A DNA stretch of 64,000 nt from Pseudomonas putida (GTDB lineage Bacteria > Pseudomonadota > Gammaproteobacteria > Pseudomonadales > Pseudomonadaceae). Made by a program: the position numbers and the translations under genes. Under the pieces are notes generated by a model, which did not search any database, was not told where the DNA came from, and saw only the letters and a list, made by a program, of their open reading frames with translations. The DNA lies in NCBI RefSeq assembly GCF_002906855.1, contig NZ_MINI01000048.1, positions 620,001-684,000 on the forward strand, written 5' to 3'. How positions within the stretch are numbered: position 1 is the first letter of the stretch; each line of letters starts with the position of its first letter. This document shows, piece after piece, positions 44,541-52,672 of the stretch.

Positions 44541-45002
44541 TCAGTGAGCCCAAGGCAGAATCGGAATCGCAGTCACCGCATTCTGCGGGCTGCCTTCGAT
44601 CATGCGGTCGCTATACACCAGATACACCAGCGTATTGCGCTTCTTGTCGAGGAAGCGCACCACCTGCATGGTCTTGAACACCAGCGAGGTGCGCTCCTTG
44701 AACACCTCCTCACCGTCCTTCAAGTCACCCTTGAAGCTGATCGGCCCGACCTGACGGCAGGCAATCGAAGCCTCCGCCCGATCTTCCGCCAACCCCAAAC
44801 CACCCTTCACACCGCCAGTCTTGGCCCGCGACAGGTAGCAGGTCACACCCTCGACCTTAGGGTCGTCAAAGGCCTCGACCACGATGCGATCGTTCGGCCC
44901 GAGGAACTTGAACACGGTGGACACCTGGCCAATCTCTTCGGCCCCGGCCAGCATTGGCAGGGCGAAGACGGCCAGGGCCATCGCCCGCTTGAGCAGCTTC
45001 AT
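44541..45002 (-). CDS. creA: CreA family periplasmic protein
   Basis: 153 residues with a signal peptide (MKLLKRAMALAVFALPMLAGA) and the CreA body (GQVSTVFKFLGPNDRIVVEAFDDPKVEGVTCYLSRAKTGG). Its biochemical role is unknown. It overlaps the proB stop by 4 bp. Confidence 0.92.
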   Translation of the reverse strand: MKLLKRAMALAVFALPMLAGAEEIGQVSTVFKFLGPNDRIVVEAFDDPKVEGVTCYLSRAKTGGVKGGLGLAEDRAEASIACRQVGPISFKGDLKDGEEVFKERTSLVFKTMQVVRFLDKKRNTLVYLVYSDRMIEGSPQNAVTAIPILPWAH

Positions 45003-46117
45003 ACCAGCACCAGGTTGTCGCGGTGCACCAGCTCCGGCTCGGCGATGTAGCCCAGCACGGCCTCGATCTGATCGGAAGGCTGGCCGATGATCTTCTGCGC
45101 TTCCAGCGCGCTGTAGTTGGCCAGGCCACGGGCCACCTCGACGCCATCCGGGCCGACGCAGACCACCATCTCGCCACGGCGGAAGCTGCCTTGCACGGTC
45201 TTCACGCCGACCGGCAGCAGGCTCTTGTTCGCCTCACGCAGCGCCTGCACGGCGCCCGCGTCGAGCACCAGGGTGCCACGGGTCTGCAGATGGCCAGCCA
45301 GCCACTGCTTGCGTGCCGCCAGCATGCCACGCTCGGGCGACAGCAGCGTGCCCAGGCGCTCACCGCCCTTCAGGCGGTCCAGCACGCGCTCGATGCGGCC
45401 CCCAATGATGATCGTGTGGGCGCCAGAGCGGGCTGCCAGGCGCGCGGCGCGCAGCTTGGTCTGCATGCCGCCACGGCCCAGGGCACCGCCGGTACCACCG
45501 GCAACGGCGTCGAGCGACGGGTCGTCGGCGCGGGCTTCGTAGATCAGCTGGGCTTCGGGGTTGTTGCGCGGGTCGGCATCGAACATGCCGTCGCGGTCGG
45601 TGAGGATCACCAGCAGGTCGGCTTCCACCAGGTTGGCCACCAGCGCGGCCAAGGTGTCGTTGTCGCCGAAGCGGATCTCGTCGGTGACCACGGTGTCGTT
45701 CTCGTTGATCACCGGCACCACGCCCAGGTCAACCAGGGTACGCAGGGTGCTGCGGGCATTCAGGTAACGCTTGCGGTCGGACAGGTCGTCGTGGGTCAGG
45801 AGGATCTGCGCGGTGTGCTTGCCGTGCTCGCCGAAGCTCGTTTCCCAGGCCTGAACCAGGCGCATCTGGCCGATCGAGGCAGCCGCCTGCAACTCGTTCA
45901 TCGCACTCGGTCGGGAAGTCCAGCCCAGCTGGCTCATGCCGGCAGCCACGGCCCCAGAGGAGACCAGTACCAACTCCACGCCTGCTTCACGCAGCGCGAC
46001 CATCTGCTCGACCCATACGGCCATGGCGCCGCGGTCGAGGCCCTTGCCATCGGCGGTCAGCAGGGCACTGCCAATCTTCACGACCCAGCGCTTGGCGCCC
46101 GTCACCTTGCTTCGCAT
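44999..46117 (-). CDS. proB: glutamate 5-kinase
   Basis: Phosphorylates glutamate in the first step of proline synthesis. 372 residues: amino-acid kinase domain (start MRSKVTGAKRWVVKIGSALLT, AGMSQLGW, and INENDTVVTDEIRFGDNDTLAALVAN), then a C-terminal PUA domain from about residue 275. The start is fixed at MRSKV because the longer frame runs through the cgtA terminator. proA is not adjacent, the usual pseudomonad arrangement. Confidence 0.96.
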   Translation of the reverse strand: MRSKVTGAKRWVVKIGSALLTADGKGLDRGAMAVWVEQMVALREAGVELVLVSSGAVAAGMSQLGWTSRPSAMNELQAAASIGQMRLVQAWETSFGEHGKHTAQILLTHDDLSDRKRYLNARSTLRTLVDLGVVPVINENDTVVTDEIRFGDNDTLAALVANLVEADLLVILTDRDGMFDADPRNNPEAQLIYEARADDPSLDAVAGGTGGALGRGGMQTKLRAARLAARSGAHTIIIGGRIERVLDRLKGGERLGTLLSPERGMLAARKQWLAGHLQTRGTLVLDAGAVQALREANKSLLPVGVKTVQGSFRRGEMVVCVGPDGVEVARGLANYSALEAQKIIGQPSDQIEAVLGYIAEPELVHRDNLVLV

Positions 46118-46157
46118 CTTCTTCCAACCTATGTCGAATCTGTAGATACCGTGGATA

Positions 46158-46190
46158 CAAAAACGCCGCTCCTGAGAGCGGCGTTCAGTG
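46158..46190 (-). terminator. terminator of cgtA
   Basis: On the minus strand aacgccgct-ctcagg-agcggcgtt is followed by tttgt, just after the cgtA stop and before proB. proB must then have its own promoter or read through. Confidence 0.85.
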
Positions 46191-46202
46191 TACTGCAACC
46201 GA

Positions 46203-47432
46203 TCAGTCGCGCACGTAAATGATTTCCGGGCCGTCTTCGTCGTCCTCGAAATCATCATCCCAGCCATCGTCGTCGTCGCCGATGTCGTGCACGCTCTTGA
46301 CCCCGGTGCGACGCAGGGTACGGGCGTCGTCCAGGGCCTGCAGCTGGGCACGGGCTTCGTCTTCGATGCGCTGGTCGAGGTCGGCCAGTTCTGCGGCGTA
46401 GGCCGGGTCGTTGGCCAGGCGGTCGGCGCGGTCTTCGAGGTAGCGCATCAGGTCGTGGCTGAGCTTGTCGGTGCCCTGCTTGGAGATGGCCGAGATCACG
46501 TAGACCGGGCCTTCCCATTCCAGGCGGTCGATCACTTCCTGCACGCGCTCATCGCGCTCGTCGTCCATGACCATGTCCGACTTGTTCAGCACCAGCCAGC
46601 GCTCGCGCTCGGCCAGCGACGGGCTGAAGCGGGTCAGCTCATTGACGATCACTTCGGCGGCATCGGCCGGGCTGCTTTCGTCCAGCGGCGCGATGTCGAC
46701 CAGGTGCAGCAGCACGCGGGTACGCGCCAGGTGCTTGAGGAAGCGGATGCCCAGGCCGGCACCGTCGGACGCGCCTTCGATCAGGCCGGGGATGTCGGCG
46801 ATGACGAAGCTCTTCCAGCGGTCGACGCTGACCACGCCCAGGTTCGGCACCAGGGTGGTGAACGGATAGTCGGCGACTTTCGGCTTGGCAGCCGAGACCG
46901 AACGAATGAAGGTGCTCTTGCCAGCGTTCGGCAGGCCCAGCAGGCCAACATCGGCCAATACCTTCATTTCCATCTTCAGGTCGCGCTGGTCACCCGGCTT
47001 GCCTGGGGTGGTCTGGCGCGGCGCACGGTTGGTGCTGGACTTGAAGCGGGTGTTACCCAGGCCGTGCCAGCCGCCCTGGGCGACCATCAGCTTCTGGCCC
47101 GGAGTGATCAGGTCGCCGATCACTTCCTGGGTCGAGGCGTCGATCACGGTGGTGCCGACCGGCACGCGCAGGAACAGGTCTTCACCCTTCTTGCCGGTGC
47201 AGTCGGTGCTGCCACCGTTGGCGCCGCGCTGGGCTTCGTGGTGACGGGTGTAGCGGTAGTCGACCAGGGTGTTGAGGTTTTCGTCGGCAACCATGTACAC
47301 CGAACCACCATCACCACCGTCACCGCCGTTAGGGCCGCCGTTCTCGATGAACTTCTCGCGGCGGAAGCTCATGCAACCGTTACCACCGTCACCGGCTTTG
47401 ACCCGAATGGATACTTCGTCAACAAACTTCAT
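46203..47432 (-). CDS. cgtA: Obg family GTPase CgtA
   Basis: Essential GTPase tied to 50S assembly and the stringent response. 409 residues: glycine-rich Obg fold (about 1-158, start MKFVDEVSIRVKAGDGGNGCMSF), G domain with GLPNAGKSTF (about 166-175), DIPGLIEGASDG and NKSDMV, and a C-terminal acidic tail (DDDGWDDDFEDDEDGPE). The start is set by the conserved N-terminus. Downstream of rplU-rpmA. Confidence 0.97.
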   Translation of the reverse strand: MKFVDEVSIRVKAGDGGNGCMSFRREKFIENGGPNGGDGGDGGSVYMVADENLNTLVDYRYTRHHEAQRGANGGSTDCTGKKGEDLFLRVPVGTTVIDASTQEVIGDLITPGQKLMVAQGGWHGLGNTRFKSSTNRAPRQTTPGKPGDQRDLKMEMKVLADVGLLGLPNAGKSTFIRSVSAAKPKVADYPFTTLVPNLGVVSVDRWKSFVIADIPGLIEGASDGAGLGIRFLKHLARTRVLLHLVDIAPLDESSPADAAEVIVNELTRFSPSLAERERWLVLNKSDMVMDDERDERVQEVIDRLEWEGPVYVISAISKQGTDKLSHDLMRYLEDRADRLANDPAYAAELADLDQRIEDEARAQLQALDDARTLRRTGVKSVHDIGDDDDGWDDDFEDDEDGPEIIYVRD

Positions 47433-47482
47433 TGAAAACCGCCTCTCGCCTGCGGGCGAGTTGAATACTGAAAAACCTGAGG

Positions 47483-47562
47483 CTCTTGCAAAAATGAGCG
47501 CGGCGGCCCCGTACGACCGTAGAAACCCACGCCGGCAGCCCATACAAACAGCTTTGCAAGAG
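47483..47562. promoter_or_regulatory. long-range inverted repeat upstream of cgtA
   Basis: ctcttgcaaa (47483-47492) and tttgcaagag (47553-47562) are exact reverse complements spaced 60 nt apart in the rpmA-cgtA gap. They could fold the cgtA leader, or mark binding sites for a protein. Function is not known. Confidence 0.5.
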
Positions 47563-47575
47563 GCTCACCACAAAC

Positions 47576-47603
47576 GAAAAAGCCCCGTCGCATGACGGGG
47601 CTT
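47576..47603 (-). terminator. terminator after rpmA
   Basis: Minus-strand stem agccccgtc-atgc-gacggggct followed by ttttc. It separates the two ribosomal protein genes from cgtA. Confidence 0.87.
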
Positions 47604-47620
47604 CTGGAGCGACGTCGCGA

Positions 47621-47878
47621 TTAGGCGGCGACGATGCTCACGTAACGGCGCATGAACTCGCCTTTCTTCTCGAACTTGATCACGCCTTCGATCTTGGCGA
47701 ACAAGGTGTGATCCTTGCCCATGCCAACGCCGTAGCCAGCGTGGAATTCGGTGCCGCGCTGACGGACGATGATGTTGCCCGGCTTGATAACCTGGCCGCC
47801 ATACATCTTCACGCCAAGGCGTTTCGATTCTGAGTCGCGACCGTTACGAGTACTACCACCAGCCTTCTTGTGAGCCAT
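47621..47878 (-). CDS. rpmA: 50S ribosomal protein L27
   Basis: 85 residues with the L27 N-terminus [20 protein letters not shown] and the [10 protein letters not shown] motif. The N-terminal extension reaches the peptidyl transferase centre. 38 bp downstream of rplU, cotranscribed. Confidence 0.98.
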
Positions 47879-47916
47879 GGTTCAATTCTCCAAATAAATT
47901 CAGGGGACCGAGGCGA

Positions 47917-48231
47917 TTAAGCCTGGATACCGGTGATTTTGATCTCGGTGAACCACTGGCGGTGGCCCATACGCTTCATGTGGTGCTTACGACGACGGAA
48001 CTTGATGATGCGAACCTTGTCGTGACGGCCTTGCGAAACGACTTCGGCAACCACTTTAGCGCCAGCGACGACTGGTGCGCCGATGGTGACTTCTTCACCG
48101 TTGGCAACCAGCAGGACGCGATCGAAGGTCACGGATTCGCCAGTGGCGACTTCCAGTTTTTCGATCTTGAGGAATTCACCTTCAGCGACTTTGTACTGCT
48201 TGCCGCCGGTAACGATTACTGCGTAAGACAT
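47917..48231 (-). CDS. rplU: 50S ribosomal protein L21
   Basis: 104 residues beginning MSYAVIVTGGKQYKVAEGEFLKIE with the C-terminal KFRRRKHHMKRMGHRQ loop that binds 23S rRNA. The start is fixed by the conserved N-terminus after ggag; a longer frame reaches into the divergent ispB region. First gene of the rplU-rpmA unit. Confidence 0.98.
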   Translation of the reverse strand: MSYAVIVTGGKQYKVAEGEFLKIEKLEVATGESVTFDRVLLVANGEEVTIGAPVVAGAKVVAEVVSQGRHDKVRIIKFRRRKHHMKRMGHRQWFTEIKITGIQA

Positions 48232-48361
48232 GGTATTTCTCCGATAATCCTGCTCACCCAGCGCTTTATAAGATAAGTATTGGCTGGCATGGCTGCATGG
48301 GGCTGGAACGGCCCTGTGCAATTGCGTAAGGCAGGTGCTGCCCAGGAAGTTAGGGTGCGCG

Positions 48362-48390
48362 ATTGTACGCAACCCCGCTTTTGCTTGCAA
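48362..48390 (-). promoter_or_regulatory. sigma70 promoter of rplU-rpmA
   Basis: Minus-strand -35 TTGCAA (48390-48385), 17-nt spacer, -10 TACAAT (48367-48362), then a G+C-rich start region. The leader to rplU is about 120 nt, long enough for L21 or growth-rate control. Confidence 0.75.
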
Positions 48391-48420
48391 GTCCCGCCCC
48401 CGGCCAGCGGGCACCGCGCC

Positions 48421-48449
48421 TTGACACACCGGGACCCGCGACCTAGCAT
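48421..48449 (+). promoter_or_regulatory. sigma70 promoter of ispB
   Basis: TTGACA (48421-48426), 17-nt spacer, TAGCAT (48444-48449), 26 nt before the ispB start. Confidence 0.7.
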
Positions 48450-48475
48450 GCCGCGCAACCTCACTGGAGCAGCCG

Positions 48476-49444
48476 ATGCAACCCCAAACCTTCTACCGCG
48501 CGGTAGCTGACGATTTCAGCGCCGTCGACGAGATCATCAAGAAGCAGCTGACCTCGCGCGTGCCGCTGGTATCGAAGATCGGCGACTATATCACGTCCGC
48601 CGGTGGCAAGCGCCTGCGTCCGCTGCTGGTGCTGCTGTGCGGCAAGGCCCTGGGCCGTGAAGGCGCCGACCTGCGCCTGCTGGCCGCGACCATCGAGTTC
48701 CTGCACACCGCCACCCTGCTGCACGATGACGTGGTCGACATGTCCGGCATGCGCCGTGGCCGTTCCACCGCCAACGCCCTGTGGGGCAACGCGCCGAGCG
48801 TGCTGGTGGGCGACTTCCTCTATTCGCGTTCGTTCGAGATGATGGTCGAGCTGGGCTCGATGCCGGTCATGCAGATCCTGTCCAAGGCCACCCGGGTGAT
48901 CGCCGAAGGCGAAGTGCTGCAACTGTCGCGAGTACGCGACGCCAGCACCACCGAAGAGGTCTACATGGACGTCATCCGCGGCAAGACCGCCATGCTGTTC
49001 GAAGCCTCGACCCACAGCGCCGCGGCACTGGCCGGAGCCAGCGAAGCGCAGCGCGAAGCCCTGCGCACCTTCGGTGACCACCTGGGCGTAGCCTTCCAAC
49101 TGGTCGACGACCTGCTCGACTACGAAGGCGATGCCGAGGCCCTGGGCAAGAACGTCGGCGACGACCTGGCCGAAGGCAAGCCGACCCTGCCGCTGATCTA
49201 CACCATGCGTGAAGGTACGCCAGAGCAGGCGGCACTGGTGCGCAAGGCGATCCAGAAGGGTGGCCTGGAAGACCTGGAGCAGATTCGCGAGGCCGTCAAC
49301 GCCTCTGGCGCACTGAAGTACACCGCCGAGCTGGCGCGTGACTACGTCAAGCGTGCCATCGGATGCCTGGAAGTGCTGCCAGCCAGTGAGTACCGCGATG
49401 CGCTGGTCGAACTGAGCGAGTTTGCGGTCGCGCGCACTCACTGA
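48476..49444 (+). CDS. ispB: polyprenyl diphosphate synthase (IspB)
   Basis: Makes the ubiquinone side-chain precursor (all-trans polyprenyl diphosphate). 322 residues with both aspartate-rich motifs: LLHDDVVDMSGMRRG (first DDxxD near residue 84) and LVDDLLDYEGD (second near 211), plus GGKRLRP near the N-terminus. Divergent from rplU. The number of isoprene units is probably eight to nine but is not readable here. Confidence 0.96.
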   Translation: MQPQTFYRAVADDFSAVDEIIKKQLTSRVPLVSKIGDYITSAGGKRLRPLLVLLCGKALGREGADLRLLAATIEFLHTATLLHDDVVDMSGMRRGRSTANALWGNAPSVLVGDFLYSRSFEMMVELGSMPVMQILSKATRVIAEGEVLQLSRVRDASTTEEVYMDVIRGKTAMLFEASTHSAAALAGASEAQREALRTFGDHLGVAFQLVDDLLDYEGDAEALGKNVGDDLAEGKPTLPLIYTMREGTPEQAALVRKAIQKGGLEDLEQIREAVNASGALKYTAELARDYVKRAIGCLEVLPASEYRDALVELSEFAVARTH

Positions 49445-49456
49445 CAGACCGAGACA

Positions 49457-49530
49457 TCTTCTTCGCGGGGCAAGCCCGCTTCTACAGGTAGACACCTCAC
49501 CCTGTAGGAGCGGGCTTGCCCCGCGAAGCT
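49457..49530. repeat. REP pair (head-to-head)
   Basis: Inverted copies 49457-49489 and 49501-49530 between ispB and the following gene, with a loop of only about a dozen bases. Confidence 0.85.
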
Positions 49531-49609
49531 TTTGTGCGGACGGAACACTTCACCCGCAAAACCTTATACAATATGAGCCTTTAACCGCCTGTCTGATTAA
49601 GGAACCGAA

Positions 49610-49951
49610 GTGAGCACGCTGCCACCCTGCCCCAAATGCAACTCCGAATACACCTACGAGGATGGCACCCAGCTGATTTGCCCCGAGTGCGCCCACGAGT
49701 GGTCTGCCAGCGGTGAAGCCGAAGCGGCCAGCGATGACGTGGTGAAGAAGGATTCGGTCGGCAACATCCTGCAGGATGGCGACACCGTAACCGTGATCAA
49801 GGACCTCAAGGTCAAGGGCTCTTCGCTGGTGGTCAAGGTCGGTACCAAGGTCAAGAACATCCGCCTTTGCGATGGCGACCACGACATCGACTGCAAGATT
49901 GACGGCATCGGCGCCATGAAGCTGAAGTCGGAATTCGTGCGTAAGGTCTGA
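49610..49951 (+). CDS. yjdM: YjdM/PhnA-like zinc ribbon protein
   Basis: 113-residue protein with an N-terminal zinc ribbon (CPKCNSEY and CPECAHEW) and the PhnA C-terminal SH3-like part (VKDSVGNILQDGDTVTVIKDLKVKGSS). GTG start at 49610 after aaggaac. The relatives are not needed for phosphonate use and their biochemical role is unsettled. Confidence 0.93.
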   Translation: MSTLPPCPKCNSEYTYEDGTQLICPECAHEWSASGEAEAASDDVVKKDSVGNILQDGDTVTVIKDLKVKGSSLVVKVGTKVKNIRLCDGDHDIDCKIDGIGAMKLKSEFVRKV

Positions 49952-49984
49952 TTACAAATTCTGCCAATTGGTGCTTGCTATTCC

Positions 49985-50006
49985 GATAATAAGAATTATT
50001 CTCATT
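49985..50006. promoter_or_regulatory. Fur box
   Basis: gataataagaattattctca is a close match to the palindromic Fur consensus. It lies 27 bp before the small protein at 50033, so that gene is predicted to be repressed by Fur when iron is plentiful. Confidence 0.82.
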
Positions 50007-50032
50007 GGAAATGTTTTCCAAGGAGAATAGCC

Positions 50033-50278
50033 ATGACTTATCTGATCGACGCCTGGCTGGACCGCCCCCACCCCTATCTGCGCATCCTCCATCGGGAAAC
50101 CGGTGAGGTGTGCGCAGTGCTCGAAGAAGAAGCACTGGACGAGCTGCGCGACCAGGGTGACCTGGATCTGTACGGGCTGAATTCGAGTGAGCCGGTGGTG
50201 CTCAAGGAGCTGGTGCGGAACCTGTTTCTGTTCTGCTATGCACGGGCCTTGCGCCCAGGGGGAACAGACTGGAACTGA
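50033..50278 (+). CDS. small Fur-regulated protein (PA4570-like)
   Basis: 81-residue soluble protein of unknown function (MTYLIDAWLDRPHPYLRILHRETGEVCAVLEEE). Strong Shine-Dalgarno (aaggagaa). The Fur box upstream and the place between ispB and fklB match the P. aeruginosa gene PA4570, which from recall is induced under iron limitation. No membrane segments or metal motif; one Cys. Confidence 0.8.
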   Translation: MTYLIDAWLDRPHPYLRILHRETGEVCAVLEEEALDELRDQGDLDLYGLNSSEPVVLKELVRNLFLFCYARALRPGGTDWN

Positions 50279-50289
50279 GGCTGGCCAGG

Positions 50290-50401
50290 CCGGCCTCTTC
50301 GCGGAGCAAGCCCGCTCCTACAGGATCTGCGCAGCCTTTGAAGTTGGCGTAGATCCTGTAGGAGCGGGCTTGTCCCGCGAATGGGCCGCAAAGCGGCCCC
50401 A
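50290..50401. repeat. REP pair (head-to-head) with hairpin
   Basis: Inverted copies 50290-50324 and 50353-50385, followed by gggccgcaaagcggcccc (50383-50400). Separates the convergent small Fur-box gene and fklB. Confidence 0.88.
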
Positions 50402-50407
50402 AAGGCA

Positions 50408-51025
50408 TTACAGAACGTCGAGCAGCTCGACGTCGAACACCAGGGTGCTGTGCGGCGGGATGCTGCCAACGCCTTGCGCGCCATAGGCCAGCTCGCTCGG
50501 CACGTACAGGCGCCATTTGCTGCCGGCGTTCATCAGCTGCAGGGCTTCGGTCCAGCCAGCGATCACGCCGCCAACCGGGAATTCAGCCGGCTGGCCACGA
50601 TCGTAGGAGCTGTCGAACACAGTGCCGTCGATCAGGGTGCCGTGGTAGTGGGTGCGCACGTTGCTTTCGCGGGTCGGCTTGGCGCCTTCACCTGCGGTCA
50701 GCACTTCGAACTGCAGGCCCGAAGCCAGGGTAGTGATGCCTTCACGCTTGGCGTTTTCGACCAGGAATTCCTTGCCAGCGGCAGCGGCGGCTTCAGCCTT
50801 GGCAGCAGCTTCGGCTTGCATCAGCTCACGGATAACCTTGAAGCTGGCCGACAGGTCAGCTTCGCTGACACGGCTCTCGGCGCCGCTGAAAGCGTCGGTC
50901 AAGCCGGCCAGGATGGCTTCCAGGCTCACGCCTGGTGGCGGGTTGTCGCGCAGCTGGCCGCCCAGTTGACGGCCGATGCCGTAGCTGACGCGCGTTTCGT
51001 CGGTGGAAAGGTTGAGTTCGGACAT
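50408..51025 (-). CDS. fklB: FKBP-type peptidyl-prolyl isomerase FklB
   Basis: 205 residues: N-terminal dimerisation helices (about 1-90, Ala/Glu-rich) and a C-terminal FKBP domain (GLQFEVLTAGEGAKPT, YHGTLIDGTVFDSSYDRGQPAEFPVGGVIAGWTEALQLM and IPPHSTLVFDVELL). Predicted prolyl isomerase and chaperone; no signal peptide is evident, so cytoplasmic. Start MSELNLST is set by the conserved N-terminus. Confidence 0.94.
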   Translation of the reverse strand: MSELNLSTDETRVSYGIGRQLGGQLRDNPPPGVSLEAILAGLTDAFSGAESRVSEADLSASFKVIRELMQAEAAAKAEAAAAAGKEFLVENAKREGITTLASGLQFEVLTAGEGAKPTRESNVRTHYHGTLIDGTVFDSSYDRGQPAEFPVGGVIAGWTEALQLMNAGSKWRLYVPSELAYGAQGVGSIPPHSTLVFDVELLDVL

Positions 51026-51110
51026 TGTCGTGCTCCACTGCAGGGCGCAGTGCAGCCGCGCCCTTGATAAAAAGGGCGAGCAGCCTAGCACACTGGGGCG
51101 GCGCGAGCAG

Positions 51111-51416
51111 CTACCAGGCCGAGCGCTGGGAAATCGGCACCTTCAGGTCTTCTTCCGGGTGCGTGCCCATGCCGCACATTTCGTCCTGCACCGACCAGTG
51201 CACGAGGTTCATCGACACCATCGGAATGGTCTGCAGCAACTTGCGCGCATCCTCCACCGAGTGCACGCGCAAGCGCTCACCGCGGGTATCGGACAGGGGA
51301 TGGGGATGGCCTTTGACCCGGGCCTCGATCAGGTAGTCGCCACCTTCGATGGCAATCAGGTTCAGTTCGTCGACATGGCCGGCCCTGGCCTCGGAGTTGA
51401 GCTGATGCAGGTTCAT
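51111..51416 (-). CDS. DUF6482-type small protein
   Basis: 101-residue protein (MNLHQLNSEARAGHVDELNLIAIEGGDYLIEARV) with a C-terminal HWSVQDEMCGM motif. It resembles the pseudomonad DUF6482 group, function unknown. No signal or membrane part. Own gene, 85 bp upstream of fklB. Confidence 0.78.
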   Translation of the reverse strand: MNLHQLNSEARAGHVDELNLIAIEGGDYLIEARVKGHPHPLSDTRGERLRVHSVEDARKLLQTIPMVSMNLVHWSVQDEMCGMGTHPEEDLKVPISQRSAW

Positions 51417-51516
51417 GAGACACCTCGCTTTGGGAACCACGCATGAGTGCTCATTTTTTGTACGGATCGGGGGATTGCACAAGACATTACTGCAGCCGCT
51501 CGTCAGTTGGACCGCG

Positions 51517-51566
51517 GCGGCCTCTTCGCGGGCATGCCCGCTCCCACAGGGCTTGCGAAGAGGCCT
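51517..51566. repeat. REP pair, compact
   Basis: Converging cores cggcctcttcgcgggcatgc and gggcttgcgaagaggcc with almost no loop; the second copy is shortened. Confidence 0.75.
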
Positions 51567-51574
51567 GACCGGAC

Positions 51575-52063
51575 TCAGTGCTTGGTCAGCTTGTCCAGGT
51601 AGCCCATGCAGAAGGCCGAAACCACGAAGGTCATGTGGATGATCACGTACCACATCAGGTAGTCGGTGGAGATGTTCTGCGCATCCATGAACACCCGCAG
51701 CAGGTGGATGGAAGAAATCGCCACGATCGAAGCGGCTACCTTCATCTTTAGCGAGGAAGAGTCCATCTTGCCCAGCCAGTTGAGCTTTTCCTTGCTCTCG
51801 TCGATGTCCAGCTGCGACACGAAGTTTTCGTAGCCGGAAATCATCACCATCACCAGCAGGCCGCCCACCAGCGACATGTCGATCAGCGACAGGATGACCA
51901 GGATCAGGTCGGCTTCACTGAGGGCGAAGACGTTGGGCAGGACGTGGACAACTTCCTGGAAGAACTTCAGCGCCAGGGCCAGCAGGCCGAGGGACAGGCC
52001 GAAGTAGATGGGTGCGAGCAGCCAGCGCGAGGCATACATCGCGTTTTCGAGAATACGTTCCAT
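51575..52063 (-). CDS. YqhA family inner-membrane protein
   Basis: 162-residue protein of the UPF0114/YqhA (TIGR00645) group with three to four helices (RWLLAPIYFGLSLGLLALALKFF near the N-terminus and YLMWYVIIHMTFVVSAFCMGYL at the end). The start MERILENAMYASRW is the conserved one; the longer frame is not. Function unknown. Confidence 0.92.
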   Translation of the reverse strand: MERILENAMYASRWLLAPIYFGLSLGLLALALKFFQEVVHVLPNVFALSEADLILVILSLIDMSLVGGLLVMVMISGYENFVSQLDIDESKEKLNWLGKMDSSSLKMKVAASIVAISSIHLLRVFMDAQNISTDYLMWYVIIHMTFVVSAFCMGYLDKLTKH

Positions 52064-52171
52064 GGAGGGTTTGGGACTCGTCAGGTGACTGGAAAATCGG
52101 CCGCGAGTATAGCCAGCCACCTGTGACAGCAAAAGCCTGCGGCCAGATGCCGCACTGCTCAGTGTGTATGC

Positions 52172-52510
52172 TCAGGTTTCAGGGTGGAACTGGTAATCCC
52201 CCAGGTTCCGGCAGCGTTCGCCGTTGATCCGCCGCAGCTGTGCCTGCAGGTGCAGGCACCAGATCTGCGGATCGTCGGCCACCTGATACCCATGCAGGGT
52301 CAAGCTGTCGACAATGGCATTGAGCACGGATTCGGCCACAATCGGCCCATGGAACGGCCCTTGGGCCTTGATCGCCGAGGGTTGCTCACCGGCCATGCCG
52401 GCGGCGAACAGCAAGGTCCACATGCCGTTGTCACCGGCCAGTGGGCGGATGCTGCATTCAATGCGGGTCACCAGGCCCAGGCACTGGCGAGTAAGGCTGA
52501 GGTTGCGCAT
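52172..52510 (-). CDS. hypothetical protein
   Basis: 112 residues without a recognised domain (MRNLSLTRQCLGLVTRIECSIRPLAGDNGMW). Soluble, with a conserved-looking WCLHLQAQLRR near the end. It has the same orientation as the surrounding genes, next to the Lon-like protease, and its codon use fits the region. I do not know the family. Confidence 0.65.
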   Translation of the reverse strand: MRNLSLTRQCLGLVTRIECSIRPLAGDNGMWTLLFAAGMAGEQPSAIKAQGPFHGPIVAESVLNAIVDSLTLHGYQVADDPQIWCLHLQAQLRRINGERCRNLGDYQFHPET

Positions 52511-52672
52511 GGCCGCGTCCCCTCCAATGAGCCCTGTTCAGCCTGAAAACCCAGGCTGTTTCCATCCTGAACCCTGATACCGTCCATAAGTTCCAGCATA
52601 GAAGAACAGTACAAAAAGATGGAAAACCGGCGCTGAACGGTAGCACATGGCCGCCAGCGCCGATTTATTGAC

